Source: Limnohabitans sp. 63ED37-2 (lineage in GTDB: Bacteria > Pseudomonadota > Gammaproteobacteria > Burkholderiales > Burkholderiaceae_C). Taken from it: a stretch of 64,000 nt of DNA. The translations under genes were made by a program, and so were the position numbers. Shown here one piece after another: positions 17,421-24,963 of this stretch (positions are counted from its first letter, which is position 1; the number at the start of each line of letters is the position of its first letter). Where the stretch lies: assembly GCF_001412535.1 (NCBI RefSeq), contig NZ_CP011774.1, positions 181,501 through 245,500 on the forward strand. Reading direction: 5' to 3'. Under the pieces are notes generated by a model. That model was not told the DNA's origin, did no database searches, and saw only the letters and a program-made list of their open reading frames with translations.

Positions 17421-19007
17421 TCAATAGCCGCGTATCCAGTCCGCCGCCTTCTCTGCAATCATGATCGTTGGCGCGTTGGTGTTGCCGCTCACGATGCGCG
17501 GCATGACCGACGCGTCGACCACGCGCAGGCCCGGCACGCCGTGCACACGCAGTTGCGCGTCCACCACCGCCATCTTGTCCGTGCCCATGCGGCAGGTGCC
17601 CACCGGGTGGTAGACCGTGTCGGCGTTTTGGCGAATCCAGTGGTCCAGTTGTTCGTCGGTGCGGGCATTGGCGGATGCTGCCCACTCTTTGCCATACGCC
17701 GCCAATGCGGGCTGGGCCAGAATTTTTTGAGCTTGACGAACGCCGTCGCGCAAGCGCTGCAGGTCACGTGGGTCGCTCAAAAACTGCGGGTCGATCAGCG
17801 GTGCGCTGTTGGGATTGCGGTCGGCCAATTGCACGCGGCCCCGGCTGTCGGGTTGCAGCAAACACACATGCAAAGAGTAGCCATGCCCCAGCGTCAGTTG
17901 GCGGCCGTGGTCCACCAGTTTGGCCACCACAAAATGCAGCTGAATGTCCGGGTGCGCTTCTTCGGGTCGGCTTTTGTAGAACGCGCCGCCTTCGGCAAAG
18001 TTGGTCGTCAGGCGACCTTTGCGTTGTTGCCGCCATTCCCACATGGCCTGCAAGGTGTGCCACGCGCCTTTGGGTGAAACGCCGATCAAATCGGTGTGCC
18101 CTGGCGCATCGGCCACCAGCACGGCGTCGGGGTGATCGTGCAGGTTTTCGCCCACGCCCGGCAGGTCGCGCAGCACCTCGATGCCCAAGCTTTGTAAGTG
18201 GGCCGCTGGCCCCATGCCCGAACGCATGAGGATGGCGGGCGACTGGAAAGCGCCCGCGCTCAAAATGATTTCGCGGCGGGCCGTCAAGGTCTGGGTTTTG
18301 CCGCCTTGCACGGTGTGCACTTGCCGGGCCACACCATCCACCAAGCCAATGCGGTCCACCGTCACGCCGGTCATGACGTGCAAATTGGGGCGATCACGGT
18401 TGGGGGTGAGGTAGGCCTTGGCGGCGCTGAACCGTTCGCCTGCCTTTTGCGTGACTTGGTACAGGCCCACGCCTTCTTGGGTGGGGCCGTTGAAGTCGGT
18501 GGTGTGCGCCAAACCCGCTTGCATGCCCGCCTCGACAAAGCGTTTGGAAAACACATTGGGGCTTTGCAAATCGGCCACGTTCAAGGGGCCGTTTTGGGCA
18601 TGCCACTCGTTGTGGATGCGCTCGTTGTGCTCGGCCTTGAGAAAGTAGGGAAACACCTCGGCCCACGACCAACCCGCACAACCCAGCTGGGCCCAGGTGT
18701 CGTAATCCACGGCTTGGCCCCGGATGTAGGCCATGGCGTTGGTGGAGCTGGAGCCGCCCAAGGTGCGACCACGCGGCTGGAAACCGATGCGGCCGTTCAA
18801 GCCGGGTTGGGGCACGGTGTTCAGGCTTTGCGAAACGATTTCGGTGCGGGCCATGAGCGCGATGCCTGCGGGGCAGTGGATCAAGGCGCTGGTGTCGGGC
18901 GGCCCGGCTTCGATCAGGGCCACCTGAACGGTTGGGTCTTCGCTCAGGCGACTGGCCAGCACACTACCCGCCGAACCACCGCCCACAATCACGTAGTCAA
19001 ATTCCAT
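17421..19007 (-). CDS. GMC-family FAD alcohol dehydrogenase (AlkJ/BetA-like)
   Basis: A 528-residue flavoprotein with the N-terminal FAD motif 'DYVIVGGGSAGSVLASRLSE', the GMC signature 'GGSSSTNAMAYIRG' (about 82-95), the second signature 'GAFQSPAILMRSG' and the C-terminal 'HPVGTCRMG...NTNAPTIMIAEKAAD'. This group includes choline dehydrogenase and AlkJ, the membrane-linked alcohol dehydrogenase of alkane degradation. The start at 19007 has a strong purine run and gives the family N-terminus; 53 upstream in-frame codons look non-coding. Divergent from an AlkB-type hydroxylase, so a role in oxidising its alcohol product is a reasonable inference. Confidence 0.85.
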   Translation of the reverse strand: MEFDYVIVGGGSAGSVLASRLSEDPTVQVALIEAGPPDTSALIHCPAGIALMARTEIVSQSLNTVPQPGLNGRIGFQPRGRTLGGSSSTNAMAYIRGQAVDYDTWAQLGCAGWSWAEVFPYFLKAEHNERIHNEWHAQNGPLNVADLQSPNVFSKRFVEAGMQAGLAHTTDFNGPTQEGVGLYQVTQKAGERFSAAKAYLTPNRDRPNLHVMTGVTVDRIGLVDGVARQVHTVQGGKTQTLTARREIILSAGAFQSPAILMRSGMGPAAHLQSLGIEVLRDLPGVGENLHDHPDAVLVADAPGHTDLIGVSPKGAWHTLQAMWEWRQQRKGRLTTNFAEGGAFYKSRPEEAHPDIQLHFVVAKLVDHGRQLTLGHGYSLHVCLLQPDSRGRVQLADRNPNSAPLIDPQFLSDPRDLQRLRDGVRQAQKILAQPALAAYGKEWAASANARTDEQLDHWIRQNADTVYHPVGTCRMGTDKMAVVDAQLRVHGVPGLRVVDASVMPRIVSGNTNAPTIMIAEKAADWIRGY

Positions 19008-19169
19008 GAATTCCCCCCGTTCAAAGGTTTTGTGTGGCCAATATAAGGGCTTAAGCGTGTCGCGGCCTGTCTTGTGTGCATCAGGGTTTTTCCTAGCAAA
19101 CCCCTCGCCATGGCGACATCTCGTTGGCCCAAACACCCCTGACAATGGCACCACAATTGGAGACAAGCC

Positions 19170-19226
19170 ATGCAGATCGCCATTGACCTTGTGGGTTCTG
19201 AAAGCCCCGGCAGCTCGCGCTCATGA
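19170..19226 (+). CDS. Putative 18-residue leader peptide coupled to the AlkB gene
   Basis: ATG 19170 follows a well-spaced Shine-Dalgarno GGAG (19159-19162). The frame encodes MQIAIDLVGSESPGSSRS and its TGA overlaps the ATG of the hydroxylase gene (ATGA at 19223-19226). The hydroxylase start itself has no clear Shine-Dalgarno, so ribosomes finishing this peptide probably reinitiate on it. No regulatory codon run is evident, so coupling is more likely than classical attenuation. This is read directly from the sequence, but expression is unproven. Confidence 0.5.
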   Translation: MQIAIDLVGSESPGSSRS

Positions 19227-20374
19227 GCAACCCAACCGCCCTGCTGCACCCGACTTGGCAAGACAAGCGCTGGTGGTGGTTGCTCAGCCCCGCCATACCG
19301 CTGGCTTTCACAGGGTCTTTGCTGGCTTTTGTCTGGACAGGCCAATGGTGGTGCATGCTGCTGGCCCCAGTCATCATCCATGTGTTGTTGCCCGTGCTTG
19401 ACCGCGTGTTGGGCGAGGACTTCAGCAACCCACCCGAATCGGCGGTGGCGCAGCTCGAACAGGATGTGTTTTACCGCACCTTGGTGTGGGCCTACGTGCC
19501 CCTGCTGATGTTGGGCACCGTGGTGGGCGCCTGGATTGCGACTGCGCAGCCGCTGACCTGGTGGGGCTATGCGGCCTTGGTGTTCACCGTGGGCGCGATC
19601 AACGGCATTGGCATTGGCACCGCGCATGAACTGGGTCATAAAAAAGAGACGCTGGACCGCTGGCTGTCCAAAATCGCCTTGGCCCCCAGTGCGTACGGCC
19701 ACTTTTTTGTCGAGCACAACCGGGGCCACCACAAACGCGTGGCCACACCTGAAGACCCGGCGAGTGCACGCATGGGCGAGAGCTTTTGGGCCTTCTTGCC
19801 GCGATCGGTGTGGGGCAGTTTGCAATCGGCCTGGGCGCTGGAGCAAGAGCGCTTGAACAAACAAGGGTTGCGTGTTTGGCACGGCCAAAACCACAACCTG
19901 CAGGCTTGGGCCTTGTCGCTGCTTTTGTTTGGCGCTTTGGTGGCGTGGTTAGGCTGGATGGCGCTGCCGTTTTTGTTGCTGCAGGCGGTCTACGCCATCT
20001 CCATGCTGGAAGTGGTCAACTATGTCGAGCATTACGGTTTGCTGCGCCAACGAGATGCGTCGGGCCGCTATGTGCGCTGCGAGCCTGAACACTCTTGGAA
20101 CAGCAACCATTTGGTGGGGAATCTTTTGCTGTACCAACTGCAAAGGCATTCTGACCACCACGCCCACCCCAGCCGCCGCTACCAGGCGCTGCGGCATTTT
20201 GAGTCCGCACCGCAACTGCCTGCAGGCTACGCCACCATGATCACTGTGGCTTATCTGCCGCCACTGTGGTTCGTGTGGATGGACCGCCGTGTGATGGCCC
20301 ACTACCGTGGGGACCTGGGCTTGGTGAATGTGCAAGCGTCGGCCCAGCGCCGACTCATGCAACGCTGGGGCTGA
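19223..20374 (+). CDS. alkB: AlkB-type alkane 1-monooxygenase family protein
   Basis: Integral-membrane non-haem di-iron hydroxylase. The 383-residue protein has the histidine boxes HELGH, EHNRGHH and LQRHSDHH plus the alkane-hydroxylase signature NYVEHYGL, and about six membrane helices. These are the features of AlkB, which hydroxylates terminal carbons of medium-chain alkanes using O2 and rubredoxin. No rubredoxin gene or AlkT-like reductase is in the window, so electron partners must be encoded elsewhere. Divergent from the GMC dehydrogenase. Translation is probably coupled to the short leader ORF upstream. Confidence 0.9.
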   Translation: MSNPTALLHPTWQDKRWWWLLSPAIPLAFTGSLLAFVWTGQWWCMLLAPVIIHVLLPVLDRVLGEDFSNPPESAVAQLEQDVFYRTLVWAYVPLLMLGTVVGAWIATAQPLTWWGYAALVFTVGAINGIGIGTAHELGHKKETLDRWLSKIALAPSAYGHFFVEHNRGHHKRVATPEDPASARMGESFWAFLPRSVWGSLQSAWALEQERLNKQGLRVWHGQNHNLQAWALSLLLFGALVAWLGWMALPFLLLQAVYAISMLEVVNYVEHYGLLRQRDASGRYVRCEPEHSWNSNHLVGNLLLYQLQRHSDHHAHPSRRYQALRHFESAPQLPAGYATMITVAYLPPLWFVWMDRRVMAHYRGDLGLVNVQASAQRRLMQRWG

Positions 20375-20449
20375 AGGCCTGCGGCCACACGGGGCAGGCG
20401 CTTGGTTCCATGAAAAGCGCTTGAGTGGTTGACCACCGAGGCCTGGCCT

Positions 20450-21181
20450 TCAGCGGCGCAGCAACACGATGTTCCGATACCCCAGCCGAATCAGCCCCTG
20501 ATCCTGAAAATGGCGCAACTGCTGGTTCACACGCTGGCGTGATGCCGAGGCCGCCTGTGCCAGATCAGACTGACTCACACGCAGCATCACGCCGTCGGGA
20601 ACGGCCACGCTGTTGAACTTGGCAATCCTCTCCAGCGTGGCCCACACGCGTTGCTCCAGGCTGTGTATGCCTTGGTCAGCCAAGGTGTCAAACAGCTGGT
20701 TGATGCGCAAGCCCAAGATGCGCAGCAAATCCACAGCCACGACCGGGTCGCGGGCGATCAGGTCGACCAAGCGAGTGCGCTCGATGTGCAGCACCTGAGT
20801 CGGGCCAACGGCCACCAGATCAGCCGGGTAAGTGGTTTCGGCAAACACCGAACTGAGGCCCGAAATTTCGCCAGGCAGCATCCAGCGCAGCAATTGCTCT
20901 TCGCCTTCGGGCGTGGTCACGCTCACCCGCAAGCGCCCCTTGACCAGCAGCAACGCTGTCGAAGTGGATTGCCCTCGGCTGAGCACCACTTGCCCTTCGG
21001 TCCATTGGCGCAGCACGCCCACGCTGTGCAAGGCCTTGGCTGAACGCTCTGTCAGGGCCGAATTTTCAGCCCAAACCTTGGTGAACACGTCGGCATCGAG
21101 TGCTTTGTAGGCCGGCTGGCGCACTGTGACTTGCTTAAATTTGAAAGGACGGGTGGGTGGCAAGGCTGTGGCGTGCTTCAT
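20450..21181 (-). CDS. Crp/Fnr-family transcriptional regulator
   Basis: A 243-residue protein with a cyclic-nucleotide-binding-type beta-roll (about 45-165), a dimerisation helix and a C-terminal winged HTH in 'VSQSDLAQAASASRQRVNQQLRHFQDQGLI' (about 200-230; the quoted segment is broken as VSQSDLAQAA / SASRQRVNQQ / LRHFQDQGLI). No Cys cluster typical of Fnr is present, so an O2-sensing Fe-S cluster is unlikely. It is divergent from the transporter/microcompartment operon with a 134-bp shared control region, which makes it the best candidate for its regulator. The effector is unknown. It is convergent with alkB. Confidence 0.85.
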   Translation of the reverse strand: MKHATALPPTRPFKFKQVTVRQPAYKALDADVFTKVWAENSALTERSAKALHSVGVLRQWTEGQVVLSRGQSTSTALLLVKGRLRVSVTTPEGEEQLLRWMLPGEISGLSSVFAETTYPADLVAVGPTQVLHIERTRLVDLIARDPVVAVDLLRILGLRINQLFDTLADQGIHSLEQRVWATLERIAKFNSVAVPDGVMLRVSQSDLAQAASASRQRVNQQLRHFQDQGLIRLGYRNIVLLRR

Positions 21182-21215
21182 GGGGTGTTGAAAAGTTTTT
21201 TGGGTGCTTTCCCCT

Positions 21216-21239
21216 AAATTGTCACATCAGAAACAATTT
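21216..21239. promoter_or_regulatory. Inverted repeat in the control region of the microcompartment operon
   Basis: AAATTGT-N10-ACAATTT is a perfect 7-bp-arm dyad, 24 bp overall. It sits 35 bp from the regulator start and 77 bp from the binding-protein start. An overlapping TTGTCA-N14-TGACAA can also be read at 21219-21244. It is a natural candidate operator for the divergent Crp/Fnr-type protein; it is not the standard FNR or CRP consensus. Confidence 0.5.
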
Positions 21240-21315
21240 GACAAATCCTTGGGGCTTTAAATCAGCGGTGCCGAGCTTGACGGTGATCAAGTCAAAGAAC
21301 CACATTGGAGACGAC

Positions 21316-22314
21316 ATGAAATTTTCTGCCCCTGCTTTTGTGCGCACCACCCTCGGTGCCATCGCTCTGACTTTGGGCGCCAGCGCCATGGCGCAGTCCG
21401 TGGTCCGCTTCCAGGACTACCCCGGCACCGGCAATTTGATGGTGCGTGTGGCCATTGAACAAGGCTTTTGCCAGCAAGCCGGTATCCGCTGCGAATTGCG
21501 CACCATCCCGGCTGCCCCGCTGGGTTTGCAGACGATGCTCTCGGGTGACATCGAAGTGTTTTTTGGGCCCACCGAAGTGGCTGCAGCCGCGGTTGCCCGC
21601 AAGGTGCCCATTTCCATCATTGGCGCTGGCTTCACCGATCCGATCTTCTTCATGGCCGCAGGCACCAACACCGAACTGGCTACTGAAAAAGAAGGCTATC
21701 CCGGGGTGGTCAAGTCCTTCAAAGGCAAAAAAATCGGCGTGACCCAACGTGGTTCGGGCGCAGAGTTTCAGGTCATTGACATGCTGGCCGATGTCGGCTT
21801 GACCGCGAACGACGTCACCTTTGTGGCCGTGGGTGCCCCCGACACCGCCTTTCCTGCGCTGACCCGCGGCCAAGTCGACCTGATCATGACCTTCTCGCCC
21901 ACCGACGGCATGTGCGAAGTACTCAAGGCCTGCCGCGTGGTGGTGGACCCCCGTAAGGGCCAGGGACCCAAGAGTTTGCTGGCCACACGGGGAGGCGCTG
22001 GCACCATGGCGGTGAAGGCCGACTGGGCTGCGGCCAATCCGCAAACGGTGGCCGCCATCCGCAGGATGCTGGAATTGTCGGAGGCTTTCATGGCCAACCC
22101 GGCCAACTTCGGAAGGACACTGGAGGTCCTGCGCAAGACCTTTGCCCTGCAATTGCCCAACGCAGACCAGATCGCCGAAGTGGCGCTGCGCAACACCATC
22201 AGCAACTTCAAGGCCCGTGGCACCGTGCCTGCCATGCAGGCGGTGGCCAATGCCATGACGGAAAACAAGCTGTTGCCGGGCAGAGTGGAGATGGCACCCG
22301 CAGTCTTGCCTTGA
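21316..22314 (+). CDS. ABC transporter periplasmic binding protein (TauA/SsuA/NMT1-like)
   Basis: A 332-residue protein with a Sec signal peptide cut after 'GASAMAQ' (about residue 27). The mature part has the fold and motifs of the NMT1/SsuA/TauA group ('GKKIGVTQRGSGAEFQVIDM', 'GAPDTAFPALTRGQVDLIM'), which bind nitrate, aliphatic sulfonates, taurine, pyrimidines or riboflavin, among others. The true ligand cannot be read off. ATG 21316 has GGAG 5 bp upstream and gives a clean signal peptide; the longer upstream frame overlaps the control region. It is the first gene of the microcompartment operon, so its ligand is probably the substrate or its precursor. Confidence 0.85.
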   Translation: MKFSAPAFVRTTLGAIALTLGASAMAQSVVRFQDYPGTGNLMVRVAIEQGFCQQAGIRCELRTIPAAPLGLQTMLSGDIEVFFGPTEVAAAAVARKVPISIIGAGFTDPIFFMAAGTNTELATEKEGYPGVVKSFKGKKIGVTQRGSGAEFQVIDMLADVGLTANDVTFVAVGAPDTAFPALTRGQVDLIMTFSPTDGMCEVLKACRVVVDPRKGQGPKSLLATRGGAGTMAVKADWAAANPQTVAAIRRMLELSEAFMANPANFGRTLEVLRKTFALQLPNADQIAEVALRNTISNFKARGTVPAMQAVANAMTENKLLPGRVEMAPAVLP

Positions 22315-22348
22315 ACGTCGACAACAGCGAATTGTCCAGGGAACACTG

Positions 22349-23113
22349 ATGATCGACGCACAGCACATCGACCTGAGCTTTGACGGCACTCAGTGGGTGT
22401 TGCAAGGTGTGGACTTGCAGGTCAAGGCCGGGGAGTTTGTGGCGCTGGCTGGCCCCAGCGGCTGCGGCAAGACCACCTTGCTCAACCTCTGCGCGGGCTT
22501 GGTGGATCTGCCCCCAGGCCAGCGTTTGCAGGTGGCGGGCCAAGCGCCTGAGCTTGGCAGCCATGAGGTAGCCTACATGCTGGCTCGCGACAGCTTGTTT
22601 CCCTGGCTCAATGCACTGGACAACGCAGCCTTTGGACTGAAAGTGCGTGGCATGCCCATCGCCGAGGCTCGGGAGCGGGCGGCGCAGATGCTCAAGCAGG
22701 TGGGGCTGGGCGGCTCCGAATACCGCCTGCCCAAGGCGCTGTCGCATGGCATGCGCCAGCGCGTGGCCTTGGCCCGTACCTTTGCCATGCCCTCGCCTTT
22801 GTTGCTGATGGACGAGCCCTTTGGGGCATTGGACGCACAAACCAAGCTGCAGCTGCAGGATCTGTTGCTGCAGTTGTGTCAGGACGGTCACCGAACGGTG
22901 CTGTTTGTGACACACGATCTGTCCGAGGCCGTTGCGCTGGCCGACCGGGTGGTGGTGATGTCCTCGCGCCCCGGGCGCATCGTGGCCGATGTGAAGGTCC
23001 CGCTGGCTCGACCACGCTCCATCCGAGAGCTGCAAACCAACGAGGACTTCCACCGCACCTACGCCCAGGTTTGGAAACATCTTGAGGAAGGTTGGGTGCA
23101 CCATGAAGGCTGA
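22349..23113 (+). CDS. ABC transporter ATPase (TauB/SsuB-like)
   Basis: A 254-residue nucleotide-binding subunit with Walker A 'GPSGCGKTT' (about 35-43), a signature reading LSHGMRQRV (His replaces the usual Gly at position 3, a variant seen in this subfamily), Walker B 'LLLMDEPFGALD' and the switch His in 'FVTHDLSEA'. It follows the binding-protein gene by 34 bp and overlaps the permease by 11 bp. It energises uptake of the substrate bound by the first gene product. Confidence 0.9.
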   Translation: MIDAQHIDLSFDGTQWVLQGVDLQVKAGEFVALAGPSGCGKTTLLNLCAGLVDLPPGQRLQVAGQAPELGSHEVAYMLARDSLFPWLNALDNAAFGLKVRGMPIAEARERAAQMLKQVGLGGSEYRLPKALSHGMRQRVALARTFAMPSPLLLMDEPFGALDAQTKLQLQDLLLQLCQDGHRTVLFVTHDLSEAVALADRVVVMSSRPGRIVADVKVPLARPRSIRELQTNEDFHRTYAQVWKHLEEGWVHHEG

Positions 23114-23858
23114 CACCTTGCGCATGCTGGCGCAGCACGCCGTCTTTGTCGGTGTGGTGCTGGGCCTGTGGGAATGGGGCGCACACACGGGCTTCATCGA
23201 CCCGAGCTTCCTGGGCAGTCCCCTGGGGATCATCGGCTTCACGCTGGAGAACCTGGCCAACGCCCGACTTTGGGGTGATCTGGGCTACACCCTGCTGGCC
23301 GTTTTTTCGTCCTTTTTCATCGGTTCGGTCGCTGCCATGGCGACAGGCCTGGCCTTTGTCACCTGGCCCAAGCTCGAAGCTTTTTGTGAGCCCTACGTCG
23401 CGGCCATGAACGTGCTGCCCCGCATCGCGCTGGTGCCGCTGTTCATCTTGTGGTTCGGGCTGGGTGTGGGCTCCAAGATCGCCTTGGGCGTGTCGCTGAC
23501 TTTCTTCATCGTGTTGTCCACCACGGTGGCTGGTATCCGCGGTGTCAGCCAAGACCACATCACGCTGACGCGAAGCCTGGGCGCCAGCAGCCGACAGACG
23601 TTCTTCTGGGTCACCTTGCCGGGCGCTGTGCCGGTGCTGTTTTCGGGACTGCGCCTGGGCCTGATCTATGCCTTGCTGGGTGTGGTCGGCGCAGAAGTCA
23701 TTGCTTCCGAGCGGGGTTTGGGTCAACAACTTGCCTATCTTGGATCTACTTTCAACGTCAACGGCGTGTGGTCGCTGCTGTTTGATCTGGCGCTCATCGG
23801 CGTGCTGATCATGAAGCTGATGAACTGGGTTGAACGCCGCCTGCTGCATTGGCAATAA
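23103..23858 (+). CDS. ABC transporter permease (TauC/SsuC-like)
   Basis: A 251-residue inner-membrane protein with about six helices and the BPD-transport EAA-type loop around 'LTRSLGASSRQTFFWVTLPGAVP', typical of TauC/SsuC permeases (quoted here only to its core, SLGASSRQTFFWVTLPG). The start at 23103 lies inside the end of the ATPase gene and is preceded by GAGGAAGG. Together with the two genes before it, this makes a complete three-part importer. Confidence 0.88.
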   Translation: MKADTLRMLAQHAVFVGVVLGLWEWGAHTGFIDPSFLGSPLGIIGFTLENLANARLWGDLGYTLLAVFSSFFIGSVAAMATGLAFVTWPKLEAFCEPYVAAMNVLPRIALVPLFILWFGLGVGSKIALGVSLTFFIVLSTTVAGIRGVSQDHITLTRSLGASSRQTFFWVTLPGAVPVLFSGLRLGLIYALLGVVGAEVIASERGLGQQLAYLGSTFNVNGVWSLLFDLALIGVLIMKLMNWVERRLLHWQ

Positions 23859-23894
23859 AGCCAACGGGCAAAACCACATCAAGGAGATCAAAAC

Positions 23895-24944
23895 ATGAAA
23901 TTCCGTCACATCCAGGTGGATCCCATGACGCCCACCATCGGCGGCATGATCAGCGGCGTTGACCTGAACAACACCCGCTCTGAAGACGTGTACGAAGAGA
24001 TCAAGCAAGCGCTGTGGCAATACGGTGTAGTGTTCTTCCGCAAGCAGGCCTTGAAGCCCGAAGCCTACATCCGCCTGGGGCAGAACTTTGGCGAGATGGA
24101 ACAGCACGAGTTCTTTCCCCACATCGAAGGCCATCCACAAATTCAGCTGATTTCGCATCAGGGCAACGAAGCGCCTGAGACCGATCGCTGGCACACCGAT
24201 GTGACCTTTCGCAAGAAGCCCAACATGGTCTCCATCTTGCGCATCACCGACTTGCCCCCTTCTGGCGGGGACACGATGTGGATGCACGCCGGTGCGGCCT
24301 ACGATGCGCTCAATCCCGGCATGCAGACCATGCTGGAAGGCCTGCGGGCTGACCACGACCTGCCTTGGCACTTTCGCCGCATCAATGCCAACGAACGCTT
24401 GGCACAACGGGCGTCCGCCAAGAGCGGCATGATGGTGCTGGCCAGTCAGCAAGAATGCAAGATGATCGAGAACACGCCCACGGTGACCCACCCGGCGGTG
24501 ATCACACACCCCTACAACGGCCGCAAGATCTTGTTCGTCAATTCGATCTGGACCAAGCGCTTGCTGGGCATGCACATGGACCTGTCTGAGGCGGTGCTGA
24601 ACATGCTGTACGAGTGGGTGAAAAAGCCCGAGTTTATGGTGCGCTTTCGCTGGGAAAAGGACTCGCTGGCCATGTGGGACAACTGCGCCACGCAGCACTA
24701 CGCCGTGTTCGACTACGCGCCGCACTACCGCGCAGGCCAGCGCATGACCTGCGGCAGTTTTGTGCCCACCCTCAACCCCGGTGCGGCTGCCGCTGGCGGC
24801 CAGCCCTCGGTGATGCGCCAGTTGCTGGACACCACCCGCATGCAAGCGGCCAGCCCGAGTGAACAGAAGGCGGTGGAAGCCATCTTCAGCGCACTCGAAA
24901 GCGTGGACTTGAACGCCGTGGCCAGTGCCGCCCAGCGCCGTTGA
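23895..24944 (+). CDS. TauD/TfdA-family Fe(II)/2-oxoglutarate dioxygenase
   Basis: A 349-residue dioxygenase. The iron facial triad is visible as WHTD (His100, Asp102) and QHY (His268); Arg279 is placed to bind 2-oxoglutarate, with the same 11-residue spacing as in E. coli TauD. Family members hydroxylate carbon next to a sulfonate, sulfate or ether, releasing an aldehyde or keto product; TauD yields sulfite and aminoacetaldehyde from taurine. Relative to TauD there is a ~13-residue insertion around 165-185 and a ~58-residue C-terminal extension (Ala/Gly/Pro-rich linker, then a helix about 322-338) that could target it to the shell. Strong AAGGAG precedes the ATG. Its position between importer and aldehyde dehydrogenase suggests it generates the aldehyde. 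Confidence 0.88.
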   Translation: MKFRHIQVDPMTPTIGGMISGVDLNNTRSEDVYEEIKQALWQYGVVFFRKQALKPEAYIRLGQNFGEMEQHEFFPHIEGHPQIQLISHQGNEAPETDRWHTDVTFRKKPNMVSILRITDLPPSGGDTMWMHAGAAYDALNPGMQTMLEGLRADHDLPWHFRRINANERLAQRASAKSGMMVLASQQECKMIENTPTVTHPAVITHPYNGRKILFVNSIWTKRLLGMHMDLSEAVLNMLYEWVKKPEFMVRFRWEKDSLAMWDNCATQHYAVFDYAPHYRAGQRMTCGSFVPTLNPGAAAAGGQPSVMRQLLDTTRMQAASPSEQKAVEAIFSALESVDLNAVASAAQRR

Positions 24945-24963
24945 ACGCGAGACACCCTCTAAC

